Source of the DNA: an uncultured Anaerotignum sp.
GTDB taxonomy: Bacteria; Bacillota; Clostridia; Lachnospirales; Anaerotignaceae
Reading direction: 5' to 3'
DNA: 40,479 nucleotides
Assembly: GCA_910578425.1 (NCBI GenBank)
Contig: CAJTQX010000021.1
Location: 1 to 40,479 of the forward strand
Shown here: positions 28,883 to 37,101 of the stretch, piece after piece
How the letters are laid out: every line of letters begins with the position of its first letter
Numbering within the stretch: the first letter of the stretch is position 1
Position numbers and translations under genes: made by a program
Notes under the pieces: model-generated
Seen by the model: the letters and a program-made list of their open reading frames with translations, nothing else
Databases searched by the model: none
Told to the model about the DNA's origin: nothing

Positions 28883-29494
28883 ATGGAGCAGAAGAAAACG
28901 CGGAAAGAAAAAGCGGCGGATACCAAAAAGAAGATTTTTGAAACGGCAGTCAGCCTGATTAAGCAAAAGGGATACGCACAGGTCACAGTCAGCGAAATCT
29001 GCCAGACAGCAGGGCTGGCGAAGGGCTCCTTTTATGTGCATTACCAATCGAAGGAGGATATTGTCAGGGAAAGCTACTACGAGGATATGCAGGCATACCT
29101 GCAAAAGCAGTATGCGGCGTTTCTGGCGGAGGGAGCGCAGAAAACAGCGGCGGAGAGAATTACCCGTTTTTTGGAGCTGGAGCTTGCGTTTGCGGAATAC
29201 GCAGGGCATGAACTGACATGCCTGGCATACGCGCTGAATCTGGGGGCGTGTGTGCCGGGGCCTTCCGTGCATTTTGCCAGACGGCAGTTTGCGGAGATAT
29301 TATATGGCGAAATTGAAGCAGGCATGAGCTCCGTTTCCTGCGGCTTTTCCTGCGATGAGGTATTTCAGTACCTTGAGAGCACTGTGAGGGGCATTATGGC
29401 GACATGGTGCTTTTCTGATGGGGCGTTCGATATTGTGGGGCAGGGCGGGAAATTCATCCGACAGGCGGTTGGCGGCATATACGGGAAGGAATGA
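28883..29494 (+). CDS. TetR-family transcriptional regulator
   Basis: A 203 aa one-component repressor. The N-terminal helix-turn-helix (about residues 14-60) has the family pattern KKKIFETAVSLIKQKGYAQV, TVSEICQTAGLAKGSFYVHY and QSKEDIV. The C-terminal ligand and dimer domain is unlike those I recognise and is rich in Cys (CLAYALNLGACVPG, VSCGFSCDEV), which could make it redox-responsive; this is an inference. Divergently placed from the YciI gene with a tandem operator between, so it probably represses yciI and perhaps itself. Confidence 0.92.
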   Translation: MEQKKTRKEKAADTKKKIFETAVSLIKQKGYAQVTVSEICQTAGLAKGSFYVHYQSKEDIVRESYYEDMQAYLQKQYAAFLAEGAQKTAAERITRFLELELAFAEYAGHELTCLAYALNLGACVPGPSVHFARRQFAEILYGEIEAGMSSVSCGFSCDEVFQYLESTVRGIMATWCFSDGAFDIVGQGGKFIRQAVGGIYGKE

Positions 29495-29999
29495 ATGCGG
29501 AGAGTACTGCTCTTTTGTCAAAATACCTGAAAATACAGCCGGAAACTGTCTGTGAATATGGTAATAAATGAACCTTTACTTTTCGCGGCAATAAGTGTAA
29601 ACTAGAGTTGAAAATTCATTTGCATACAAACAAAATTTCTCATTCCCTGCTGGAACCTGTGCCTTCCGCCTGCTGGAAAAATTCTTTCCATTGTGCGGGA
29701 ATACAGGAAAGTCGGCTTGGGGAAAAAGTTTTTTCGTCTTTTTTCCTCAAAATTATTGTGAAATTTTTATTTTTGTATTAAAATATTGCTGTTAAAGGTG
29801 TGTCTGCGCAGAAAGGCGGAACCCCGCGATGGCAAGGAGAGAAAAACTTTCTTCCGATTTTGATCTTCTGGCAAAGCGGTTTTTCCTTTCGTGCAAACTG
29901 CCTTAATCAGCTGTATTTTTATAAAGCATAACAAAAGGAAGCGCACGCTTCCCGAACCCGCGCTTTTACGCGCTAAACCATTTAACAGAGGGGGATAAT
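29495..29999 (+). promoter_or_regulatory. 505 nt non-coding region and leader upstream of rnfC
   Basis: No gene seen. Two candidate promoters are TTTACT-17-TAAACT (29575-29603) and TTGTGA-17-TAAAAT (29756-29784). The second would give a leader of about 210 nt. Hairpins include GGAAAAA/TTTTTTCC (near 29720-29746), GCGG-AAC-CCCGC (about 29816-29827) and GGAAGCG-CA-CGCTTCC (29938-29953). None matches a riboswitch class I know. Confidence 0.5.
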
Positions 30000-31397
30000 A
30001 TGCAAGGTTTAACATTCAAACGCGGAGTGCATCCTCCCGATGGGAAGGCCCTTTCGGCTGACCAGCCCATCAAGGTGATACTCCCAAAGGAAAATTCTGA
30101 ATTGTTCTATCCCATGAGCCAGCACATCGGCGCGCCCTGCGATCCGCTGGTGGCTGTTGGCGACCATGTGAAGGTAGGACAGAAAATCGCCGAATCCGGC
30201 GCGTTCATGTCCTCTCCCATTTTTGCCAGCGTTTCCGGCGAAGTGGTGGACATCCGCCCGATGCTGGTTCCCGGCGGTGCGATGGTAAAATCCATCGTTG
30301 TGAAAAACGACGGCAAGATGGAAGAAATCGAAGGCCTGAACGAAGGCAGGGACTACACGACAATGTCCAATGACGAAATTCTCGCGGCAATCAAGAACGC
30401 AGGCGTTGTTGGCCTTGGCGGCGCGGGCTTCCCGACGCATGTAAAGCTGAACCCGCCCAAGGATACGCCGATTGACCACATCCTTATCAACGCGGCGGAG
30501 TGCGAGCCTTATCTGACCTGCGACTACCGTCTGATGCTGGAAGAACCCGAGCGCATCGTGCGCGGTCTTCAGATTATGCTGAAGCTGCACCCCAATGCGA
30601 AGGGCGTTATCGGTATCGAAATGAACAAGCCCAAAGCGATTGAGGCGATGACAAAGGCGTGCGAAGGCATCGACAACATTACGGTACAGCCCCTGGTGAC
30701 GAAATTCCCGCAGGGCTCCGAAAAACATCTGATCTACGCCATCACGAAACGGGAAGTAAAATCCGGCGCGCTGCCCGCAAGCGCAGGCTGCATTGTGGAT
30801 AACGTAGATACGGTTGTGGCAATCGAGCGCGCAATCTGCAAGGGACGCCCCCTGATGAGAAGGATTGTCACAGTTTCCGGCAGCGGCATCAAAAACCCCG
30901 GCAACTACAAAATCCGCATCGGCATGACGCTGCGTGATCTGGTAGACGCAATCGGCGGCTTCAATGAGGAGAACCCTCCTGTAAAGCTGATTGCCGGCGG
31001 TCCCATGATGGGTCCCACACTGTATACACTGGACGTTGCGTCTGTAAAGACAACCTCCGGCCTGCTTTGCTTCACAAAGGACGAAGCGTATATTCCGGAG
31101 GAAAGAAACTGCATCCGCTGCGGCAAGTGCGTAGAGCATTGCCCGATGGGCCTGATGCCCTTCCAGCTGAACGCCTGCGCAATCAAGGGCGACGGCGAAG
31201 GCTTCGTAGCGCATCATGGTCTGGACTGTATCGAATGCGGCAGCTGTTCCTATGAATGTCCCGCGAAGCGTCAGCTTGCACAGTCTATCCGTGCAACGAA
31301 AAAGATCGAAGCAGGAAAGAAGGCAGCAGCGGCGGCAGCGGCAAGAGCAAAGGCTGAGGCAGAAGCGAAAGCAAAAGCCGAAGCAGAGAAAAAGTGA
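30000..31397 (+). CDS. rnfC: Electron transport complex subunit RnfC
   Basis: A 465 aa peripheral subunit of the Rnf complex, which couples ferredoxin oxidation and NAD+ reduction to ion export. It has the GVVGLGGAGFPTHVKL nucleotide/FMN-binding glycine motif (near residue 134), the ICECEP-like segment INAAECEPYLTCDYRL, and two 4Fe-4S motifs, CIRCGKCVEHCP (from Cys371) and CIECGSCSYECP (from Cys410). A short Ala/Lys/Glu-rich tail follows, without the long tail of proteobacterial RnfC. First gene of rnfCDGEAB. GAGGGGG precedes the ATG. Confidence 0.96.
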   Translation: MQGLTFKRGVHPPDGKALSADQPIKVILPKENSELFYPMSQHIGAPCDPLVAVGDHVKVGQKIAESGAFMSSPIFASVSGEVVDIRPMLVPGGAMVKSIVVKNDGKMEEIEGLNEGRDYTTMSNDEILAAIKNAGVVGLGGAGFPTHVKLNPPKDTPIDHILINAAECEPYLTCDYRLMLEEPERIVRGLQIMLKLHPNAKGVIGIEMNKPKAIEAMTKACEGIDNITVQPLVTKFPQGSEKHLIYAITKREVKSGALPASAGCIVDNVDTVVAIERAICKGRPLMRRIVTVSGSGIKNPGNYKIRIGMTLRDLVDAIGGFNEENPPVKLIAGGPMMGPTLYTLDVASVKTTSGLLCFTKDEAYIPEERNCIRCGKCVEHCPMGLMPFQLNACAIKGDGEGFVAHHGLDCIECGSCSYECPAKRQLAQSIRATKKIEAGKKAAAAAAARAKAEAEAKAKAEAEKK

Positions 31398-31415
31398 GAA
31401 GGGGGAGAATAAAAC

Positions 31416-32384
31416 ATGGCTAACTTTGTAGTATCCGGTACCCCTCATGTGCGTTCCAAAGAATCCATCCAGAGCATTATGCGCGATGTTGTGATTGCTC
31501 TGGTTCCCGCAACAATTATGGGTATCATTTATTTCGGTGTGAAGGCTTTGATTCTGATTCTGGCTTCCATCGTATCCGCCGTTTTCTTTGAATGGCTTTA
31601 TCAAACGCTCCTGAAGAAGCCCGTTACCATCAGCGACCTGAGCGCGGTTGTGACTGGCCTTCTGCTGGCAATGAACCTGCCCGCATCTGCTCCCATATGG
31701 GTGCCTGTTGTCGGCAGTGCGTTCGCAATCATTTTTGCAAAACAGCTTTTTGGCGGCCTGGGACAGAACTTCATTAACCCCGCCCTGGCAGGGCGTGCGT
31801 TCCTGCTGGCGTCCTACCCGACAGAAATGACGACATGGACGGCTCCCACAGGCTTCAGCGGCGCAGACGCGGTTGCAGTTGCTACACCTCTGGCGCAGAT
31901 GAAGACGGGCGCGTTCCCTGACGCATCTATCGCGGATCTGGCACTGGGCACAAACATCGGCGGCTGTATTGGTGAAACCTGCGCGGTCGCGCTGATCATC
32001 GGCGGCATCTACCTGCTGTATAAGCATGTGATCAGCTGGAAGATTCCTGTAATCTACATAGCGACAGTTTTCGTACTGTCCGCGCTGATCGGCAGACATG
32101 GCGTACGTATGCCCGTACATGAAATGTTCGCGGGCGGCCTGATGCTGGGCGCGTTCTTCATGGCAACGGACTACGCTTCTTCCCCTGTTACACCGAAGGG
32201 GCAGGTTATCTTCGCGCTGGGCTGCGGCCTTCTGACAACGCTGATCCGTGCATTCGGCGGCTATCCTGAGGGCGTATCCTATTCGATCCTGATTATGAAC
32301 CTTTGCGTACCTCTGATTGAGAGATTTACAGAGCCTACAATCTTTGGTGCTTTACCGAAAGTGAAGGAGGCGAAAAAAGCATGA
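31416..32384 (+). CDS. rnfD: Electron transport complex subunit RnfD
   Basis: A 322 aa integral membrane subunit with about eight to ten hydrophobic helices. FINPALAGRAFLLASYP and the following DAVAVATPLAQMK contain the Thr (in the ATPL motif) that carries covalently bound FMN in characterised RnfD/NqrB proteins. The first residues (FVVSGTPHVRSKESIQSIM) match the family's N-terminus. It follows rnfC by 18 nt and its stop overlaps the rnfG start by 4 nt (ATGA). Confidence 0.95.
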   Translation: MANFVVSGTPHVRSKESIQSIMRDVVIALVPATIMGIIYFGVKALILILASIVSAVFFEWLYQTLLKKPVTISDLSAVVTGLLLAMNLPASAPIWVPVVGSAFAIIFAKQLFGGLGQNFINPALAGRAFLLASYPTEMTTWTAPTGFSGADAVAVATPLAQMKTGAFPDASIADLALGTNIGGCIGETCAVALIIGGIYLLYKHVISWKIPVIYIATVFVLSALIGRHGVRMPVHEMFAGGLMLGAFFMATDYASSPVTPKGQVIFALGCGLLTTLIRAFGGYPEGVSYSILIMNLCVPLIERFTEPTIFGALPKVKEAKKA

Positions 32385-32920
32385 ACATGAAAGAAGTACT
32401 AAAACCTGCTATCGTTCTGCTCATTATTGCCGGTGTGGCCGCCGCCCTTCTGGGTGTTGTTTCCGAAGTAACAAAGGCTCCTATTGCGGCACAGGCAGAA
32501 AAGACCCTGAACGAGGGCATGATGGCTGTTATGCCTGACGGCGGCAGCTTTACGGAAATCACTGATGCGGAAAAAACAGGCACGATTCAGAATATTTACA
32601 AGGCTGAAAACGGCGGCTTCGTAATCACAACGGCTCCCGGCGGCTTCGGCGGCGCGGTAAACACGATGGTCGGCATTGGCGCGGACGGCGTAATCACTGG
32701 TCTGCGCGTTACAAGCCATTCCGAAACACCCGGTCTGGGCGCGAAATCTACAGACCCTTCCTTCTATGAGCAGTTTGCAGGCAAATCCGGCACACTGGCT
32801 GTAACGAAGGACGGCGGCGAAATCGTACCTATTACAAGCTCAACGATTACTTCCCGCGCTGTTTGCAGCGGCGCACAGGAAGCATTGGATTGGGTCGCGG
32901 CGAATGGAGGTGCTTATTGA
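32381..32920 (+). CDS. rnfG: Electron transport complex subunit RnfG
   Basis: A 179 aa subunit with one N-terminal membrane helix (AIVLLIIAGVAAALLGVVS) and an extracytoplasmic FMN-binding domain. ITSSTITSRAV near the C-terminus is the flavinylation motif; the first Thr after SS would carry FMN through a phosphoester bond. GLRVTSHSETPGLGAKSTDP is the usual upstream signature. GGAGG precedes the ATG. It overlaps rnfD (4 nt) and rnfE (1 nt, TGATG). Confidence 0.94.
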   Translation: MNMKEVLKPAIVLLIIAGVAAALLGVVSEVTKAPIAAQAEKTLNEGMMAVMPDGGSFTEITDAEKTGTIQNIYKAENGGFVITTAPGGFGGAVNTMVGIGADGVITGLRVTSHSETPGLGAKSTDPSFYEQFAGKSGTLAVTKDGGEIVPITSSTITSRAVCSGAQEALDWVAANGGAY

Positions 32921-33513
32921 TGGCTAACCCGCTGAAATTGATTAAAAATGGTATTGTCAATGAAAACCCCACATTCGTACAGGTTATCGGTATGTGTCCG
33001 ACGCTGGCTGTAACAAGCTCCGCAATCAACGGCATCGGCATGGGGCTTTCCACAACGGCAGTTTTGATTTTTGCGAATATTTTCGTATCCCTGCTGAGAA
33101 AGGTAATTCCTGATACAGTACGTATCCCCTGCTTTATCGTTGTTATCGCAACATTCGTAACCATCATCGAATTTGCGCTGAAAGCGTATCTGCCGGCACT
33201 GAACGCGTCACTGGGTCTTTATATCCCCCTGATCGTTGTTAACTGTCTGATCCTGGCAAGAGCAGAGGCGTTTGCTTCCAAAAACGGCCCTGTTGCGGCG
33301 GCGTTTGACGGCATTGGCATGGGCCTTGGCTTTACCATTGCGCTTGGCGTTCTGGGCCTTGTGCGTGAATTTATTGGCGCAGGCACACTGTTTGACATCA
33401 CAGTTCTGCCCGAAGCGTTCCCCAGAACACTGCTGTTTGTAATGGCTCCCGGCGCGTTCTTTACGCTGGCTTGCCTGATGGCTGCCCTGAATCATTTCAG
33501 GAATAAAAACTAA
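32920..33513 (+). CDS. rnfE: Electron transport complex subunit RnfE
   Basis: A 197 aa membrane subunit with six hydrophobic helices, homologous to RnfA and NqrD/NqrE. It begins NPLKLIKNGIVNENPTFVQV and GMCPTLAVTSSAINGIGMGL. The conserved Cys residues of this family, which hold a 2Fe-2S cluster between RnfA and RnfE within the membrane, are visible at GMCPTLAVT and VVNCLILARAEAFA. The start at 32920 is preceded by GGAGG, and a longer open frame upstream lies inside rnfG. Confidence 0.94.
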   Translation: MANPLKLIKNGIVNENPTFVQVIGMCPTLAVTSSAINGIGMGLSTTAVLIFANIFVSLLRKVIPDTVRIPCFIVVIATFVTIIEFALKAYLPALNASLGLYIPLIVVNCLILARAEAFASKNGPVAAAFDGIGMGLGFTIALGVLGLVREFIGAGTLFDITVLPEAFPRTLLFVMAPGAFFTLACLMAALNHFRNKN

Positions 33514-33531
33514 GATAAGGAGGGGAAATAA

Positions 33532-34110
33532 ATGAATCTGATATTATTGGTTTTGGCCGGGATTTTCGTAAACAACTACGTTTTGTCCCAGTTCTTAGGT
33601 ATCTGCCCCTTCCTTGGCGTTTCTAAGAAGGTAGACACCGCGGCCGGCATGGGCATGGCCGTAATCTTCGTTATGTCCCTCGCGGCGGCGGTAGCGTGGC
33701 TGGTTTACGCGTTTATCCTTGTTCCGCTGGGCATTACATACCTGTACAACATCGCGTTCATTCTGGTTATCGCGTCTCTGGTGCAGTTTGTTGAAATGTT
33801 CCTGAAAAAAGCCGCTCCCGCGCTTTATCAGGCTCTGGGCGTATTTCTGCCCCTGATCACAACAAACTGTGCGGTGCTCGGCGTTGCCGTTCTGAATATG
33901 CAGAAGGATTACAACTTTATCGAGTCCGTTCTGAACGCACTGGGCGGCGCAATCGGTTTCGCACTGGCGATCGTGCTGTTTGCGGGTATCCGTGAAAGAA
34001 TTGCTGATAATGACACACCGAAGGCCTTTGATGGGTTCCCTATGGCTCTGCTGACAGCAGGTCTGATGTCCATCGCGTTCCTGGGCTTCTCCGGTCTGAT
34101 TAAACTGTAA
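33532..34110 (+). CDS. rnfA: Electron transport complex subunit RnfA
   Basis: A 192 aa six-helix membrane subunit, partner of RnfE. Family motifs are NNYVLSQFLGICPFLGVSKK and TTNCAVLGVAVLNM, each with the Cys that ligates the membrane-embedded 2Fe-2S cluster. AAGGAGGGG precedes the ATG and the gene is 18 nt after rnfE. Confidence 0.95.
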   Translation: MNLILLVLAGIFVNNYVLSQFLGICPFLGVSKKVDTAAGMGMAVIFVMSLAAAVAWLVYAFILVPLGITYLYNIAFILVIASLVQFVEMFLKKAAPALYQALGVFLPLITTNCAVLGVAVLNMQKDYNFIESVLNALGGAIGFALAIVLFAGIRERIADNDTPKAFDGFPMALLTAGLMSIAFLGFSGLIKL

Positions 34111-34130
34111 GAGAAGGAGGGTAAACAAGA

Positions 34131-35162
34131 ATGGATCCGATGAGTATTGTATATCCCGTCCTGAGCGTTGGCGGTATTGGCGTTGTTTTCGGCGCGTGCC
34201 TTGGCGTTGCGAGCCAGGTGTTCAAGGTTGAGGAAGACCCCAGAATCGGCCAGGTGCTGGAAGCACTGCCCGGCGCAAACTGCGGCGGCTGTGGTTTCCC
34301 CGGCTGCGGCGGCTGTGCATCTGCAATTGTTGCGGGCACTGCTCCCGTAAATGCCTGCCCTGTTGGCGGCGCGGCTGTTGCGGAAAAGGTTGGCGCGATT
34401 ATGGGCGTTGAGGCTTCTTCCTCTGAACCGATGGCTGCTTTTGTAAAATGCGGCGGCACATGCGAAAAAGCAAAAGAAAAATATGATTATTTCGGCATTG
34501 ATGACTGCAATATGGCTGTTCAGTTGGCTGGACAGGGCGCGAAGAGCTGTTCTTATGGCTGCCTTGGTCTGGGAAGCTGCAAAAAAGCCTGCGCGTTCGG
34601 CGCGATTGAAATTGTAGACGGCATTGCTGTCATTGATAAGGAAAAATGCGTTGCCTGCGGCAAGTGCGTTTCCACATGCCCGAAGCATATCATTGAACTG
34701 CTCCCTGCAAAGAAGAAAGTAAAGGTGCAGTGTTCTTCCAAAGATGTGGGCAAGAATGTTATGCCTGTATGCTCTACCGGCTGCATCGCCTGCAAGATCT
34801 GCGAAAAGAACTGCCCGTTTGACGCGATTCATGTTGTGGATAACCTTGCGGTTATTGACTATGATAAGTGTAAGGCGTGCGGCATCTGCGCGAATAAATG
34901 CCCGAAGGGCGTGCTGACAGGCAAGAAGCCCGCTGCTCCTAAAGAGCCCGTTGCTCCAAAAGAGCCCGCTGCTCCTGCACAGGCGGCTGCCCCGGCAGCA
35001 GCGGCTCCTAAGGCGGAAGCCCCTGCGAATGCGGAAGTACCTGCACAGGCAGCAGCCCCTGCGAATGCAGAAGCTCCTGCACAGGCAGCAGCCCCTGCGA
35101 ATGCGGAAGCTCCTGCACAGGCAGCAGCCCCTGCACAGGCTGAGGAAACAAAGTCTGAATAA
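34131..35162 (+). CDS. rnfB: Electron transport complex subunit RnfB (ferredoxin-type, with Ala/Pro-rich tail)
   Basis: A 343 aa entry subunit that accepts electrons from ferredoxin. It has an N-terminal membrane helix (LSVGGIGVVFGACLGVAS), the 4Fe-4S domain CGGCGFPGCGGC (from Cys51), a Cys-rich stretch near 110-150, and three 4Fe-4S motifs CVACGKCVSTCP (173), CIACKICEKNCP (218) and CKACGICANKCP (247). After residue 264 it has an 80-residue low-complexity tail of Pro, Ala, Lys, Glu and Asn, with three 12-residue repeats (APANAEAPAQAA type). The tail is probably a flexible extension and is longer than in most relatives I know. Last gene of the operon, followed by a strong terminator. Confidence 0.95.
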   Translation: MDPMSIVYPVLSVGGIGVVFGACLGVASQVFKVEEDPRIGQVLEALPGANCGGCGFPGCGGCASAIVAGTAPVNACPVGGAAVAEKVGAIMGVEASSSEPMAAFVKCGGTCEKAKEKYDYFGIDDCNMAVQLAGQGAKSCSYGCLGLGSCKKACAFGAIEIVDGIAVIDKEKCVACGKCVSTCPKHIIELLPAKKKVKVQCSSKDVGKNVMPVCSTGCIACKICEKNCPFDAIHVVDNLAVIDYDKCKACGICANKCPKGVLTGKKPAAPKEPVAPKEPAAPAQAAAPAAAAPKAEAPANAEVPAQAAAPANAEAPAQAAAPANAEAPAQAAAPAQAEETKSE

Positions 35163-35196
35163 AAGCGGAATTCAGGGGCTTGCCCCTGATATGATA

Positions 35197-35234
35197 AAGT
35201 CCGGAGATACCGTTTTTACGGTATTTCCGGACTT
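35197..35234. terminator. Terminator after rnfB (bidirectional)
   Basis: Long stem 35197-35212 with 35219-35234 (AAGTCCGGAGATACCG / CGGTATTTCCGGACTT, one mismatch) followed by TTGTATTTT. It also faces the end of the minus-strand gene at 35254. Confidence 0.9.
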
Positions 35235-35253
35235 TTGTATTTTGCGGAAGGAA

Positions 35254-35685
35254 TCAGAACTGATCCGCGAGGGCAAGAAGGAGAAACAGCCCCGCCATTT
35301 GCGCGGAACGGGCCGATGGCTGGCTGGAATCCGAAGGGACGTCCGCACTGCGTGCCTCCAGCAGGTTTCCAGCGGCGGAAACATCCGAAAGACCTTTCTG
35401 TACATTCTGTATGGAATGGAGGAACAGCAGACCGCGGGTCATCTGGTCTATCTGGCGTTTGCCGTTTTCGTCCGTAAAGGCGGAAAGCGCGCGCAGAAGC
35501 GTAACCTCACGGGGCGGGTGTTCGACTGCAATGGCCTTTTCCTGATTGGCGGCGGAACGGATTTTCCGGAGGTACTCCTTTTCTATGGTATCCCGCAGGC
35601 TGGAAAACATCTGGGAAAAATCCCGTTCCAGCCCGTCAGTCTGCTGTAAGGTTTTCGCAAGGTTTGCTACATTGCTTTCGGACAT
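35254..35685 (-). CDS. Unknown small helical protein coupled to the subtilase gene
   Basis: A 143 aa protein, mainly alpha-helical and Gln/Glu/Leu-rich, with no signal peptide (ESNVANLAKTLQQTDGLERD, REVTLLRALSAFTDENGKRQ, QMTRGLLFLHSIQNVQKGL). A Ser/Ala-rich linker leads to a short hydrophobic C-terminal end (GLFLLLALADQF). I do not recognise a family. Its ATG lies 1 nt after the stop codon of the upstream subtilase gene and shares its ribosome binding site region, so the two are co-translated. Confidence 0.7.
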   Translation of the reverse strand: MSESNVANLAKTLQQTDGLERDFSQMFSSLRDTIEKEYLRKIRSAANQEKAIAVEHPPREVTLLRALSAFTDENGKRQIDQMTRGLLFLHSIQNVQKGLSDVSAAGNLLEARSADVPSDSSQPSARSAQMAGLFLLLALADQF

Positions 35686-35686
35686 A

Positions 35687-36541
35687 TCATTTGACCACCT
35701 TTCTTGATAGCTTTATGCACAGTTCCCGATCCACCAGCCCATTGTTCCAATCTGCCGCCTGCAGGAGCAGCCGTTTGATTTCCTCGGGACGGGCGCGGGG
35801 ATATTTTTCCAGCAGGAGCGCGGCTGCCCCGCTGACAAGAGGCGTTGCCATAGACGCGCCACTCATGCGGATATAGCGGCCGTCTACAATTTTATCCCGG
35901 CTGCGGTTTGGAAGGGAAAAATCATAATCCGGCGAAAGGACGGAAACCACATCATCGCCGGGTGCCCATAAATCGGGCATGATATTTTCTTCCCGCGTAA
36001 AAAAAGAAAAGGCAGGCTGGTGGAAATAGTTTCGATCCTCCCACGCGCCGACGCAGAGCACGCCGGAGCTGACCGCCGGGGGTGGACGGTAGCCGTTGCG
36101 CTCGTCAGGGTTTCCGGCGGCGGCAACGACAACGATACCCATACGCCAGAGCCGTTCAACGGCATCTTTCAGGGGCAGATTGATTTTCCTGTCGTTTGTG
36201 CCGATGGAAAGATTTACTACTTTTATATTATATTTACGGGCATTGTCCATTATCCATCGAAGACCGGTGACAGCCTGGGCAGAATTTCCCTGCCCGTAGC
36301 GGTCAAGGATTTTGACTGAAACAATTTGTGCCTGCGGAGCGATCCCGCAGTATTTCCCGCCGGAAAGACAGCCATTCCCGCAGGCGATTCCCGTGACGTG
36401 GGTCACGTAAGCAGGAGAGGCACTTTTTTTAGATTGCGCTGTGAAAGCATGTGCTTTTCTTTCCGGTTGCTTTTTCCGGCATTTTGTAATAAAATAAAGA
36501 AAAAGTATAAAAGCAATCAAGGCAATCTGCCAAAAAAGCAA
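35687..36541 (-). CDS. Subtilisin-like S8 protease, N-terminally truncated and lacking the catalytic Asp region
   Basis: A 284 aa protein. The catalytic His is in THVTGIACGNG (His48), followed by YCGIAPQAQIVSVKILDRYG, the oxyanion Asn in VVVAAAGNPDERNGY and the catalytic Ser in SGASMATPLVSGAAAL (Ser230). The Asp motif (usually D[ST]G some 30-40 residues before the His) is missing. That place is taken by a hydrophobic N-terminal segment (IALIAFILFLYFIT) and a basic stretch. The start is a TTG with a poor ribosome binding site. Either the 5' part was lost and this is a decaying gene, or it is a membrane-anchored pseudo-protease. No frame upstream supplies the Asp. Confidence 0.75.
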   Translation of the reverse strand: MLFWQIALIAFILFLYFITKCRKKQPERKAHAFTAQSKKSASPAYVTHVTGIACGNGCLSGGKYCGIAPQAQIVSVKILDRYGQGNSAQAVTGLRWIMDNARKYNIKVVNLSIGTNDRKINLPLKDAVERLWRMGIVVVAAAGNPDERNGYRPPPAVSSGVLCVGAWEDRNYFHQPAFSFFTREENIMPDLWAPGDDVVSVLSPDYDFSLPNRSRDKIVDGRYIRMSGASMATPLVSGAAALLLEKYPRARPEEIKRLLLQAADWNNGLVDRELCIKLSRKVVK

Positions 36542-36588
36542 ACGCCTGCCAGCGAACGCGTTTTTGGCATTTGGAAGGAGCTGTCATT

Positions 36589-36864
36589 TTGCAGAAAAAT
36601 TTATCAGAAAAAGGGTCCGCACTGCTGGCGAAATTCAAAAAGTTCCAGAAACTCAGTCTTTTCCTTTACGCGCTTGCGGCGATGTCATTTGTATTTTTGC
36701 ATAACCCGCTTATGGCGATCGCGATTGTTGTTTTGGATATTTTTCTGGAGGTTAAAATTTATATTTGCCCGCACTGCGGAAAAACGCTGGACTGCCGGAG
36801 AAAGGTGACGGAGGACACCTGCTGTCCGCGCTGCGAAAAATATCTGTTCAGGGGGCTGGATTAA
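36589..36864 (+). CDS. Small membrane protein with C-terminal zinc ribbon (TTG start)
   Basis: A 91 aa protein: a basic N-terminal helix (EKGSALLAKFKKFQKLSLFL), two hydrophobic segments (LYALAAMSFVFL and MAIAIVVLDIFLEV) and a rubredoxin-like zinc ribbon with CPHCGKTLDC and CCPRCEKYLF. Function unknown. The start is read as TTG at 36589, 8 nt after AAGGAG; an earlier TTG (36571) precedes that motif. The gene is divergent from the subtilase remnant. Confidence 0.75.
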   Translation: MQKNLSEKGSALLAKFKKFQKLSLFLYALAAMSFVFLHNPLMAIAIVVLDIFLEVKIYICPHCGKTLDCRRKVTEDTCCPRCEKYLFRGLD

Positions 36865-37101
36865 GAGCCTGTCCCCCAATCATCCACATACATCCTGCTT
36901 GCAGATTTTGCGCCATGCTTTGCTGCGTTTTCTTGCAGGGCGGACAGTCTGCCTGCGAAAATCGCCCTGTCTGGCATAAAATTTGACAACGCAATCTGTA
37001 TCATCTTATTTCGGCCCTATAAACGGGCGGCATATTTGTACGGATAAGACGAGCTGCCCTGCCGTATATTTTTTCTGAAGAAGAAAAAAGAGGCGAGGGC
37101 A
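36865..37101. other. Spacer upstream of the recombinase gene
   Basis: Apart from a TTGACA (36983-36988) that could be a -35 box for the recombinase gene, I see no gene, terminator or clear attachment site here. Confidence 0.4.

Noticed and set aside
29756..29784. Rex operator or known riboswitch before rnfC
   Set aside because: TTGTGAAATTT lacks the inverted TTAACAA half-site of Rex, and the leader does not match c-di-GMP, molybdenum-cofactor or other classes I can recognise by eye.
30009..32120. 703-codon minus-strand frame opposite rnfC/rnfD, and 791 codons on the plus strand opposite alaS (21361-23736)
   Set aside because: Both are shadows of clearly assigned genes, with low-complexity composition and no start signals.
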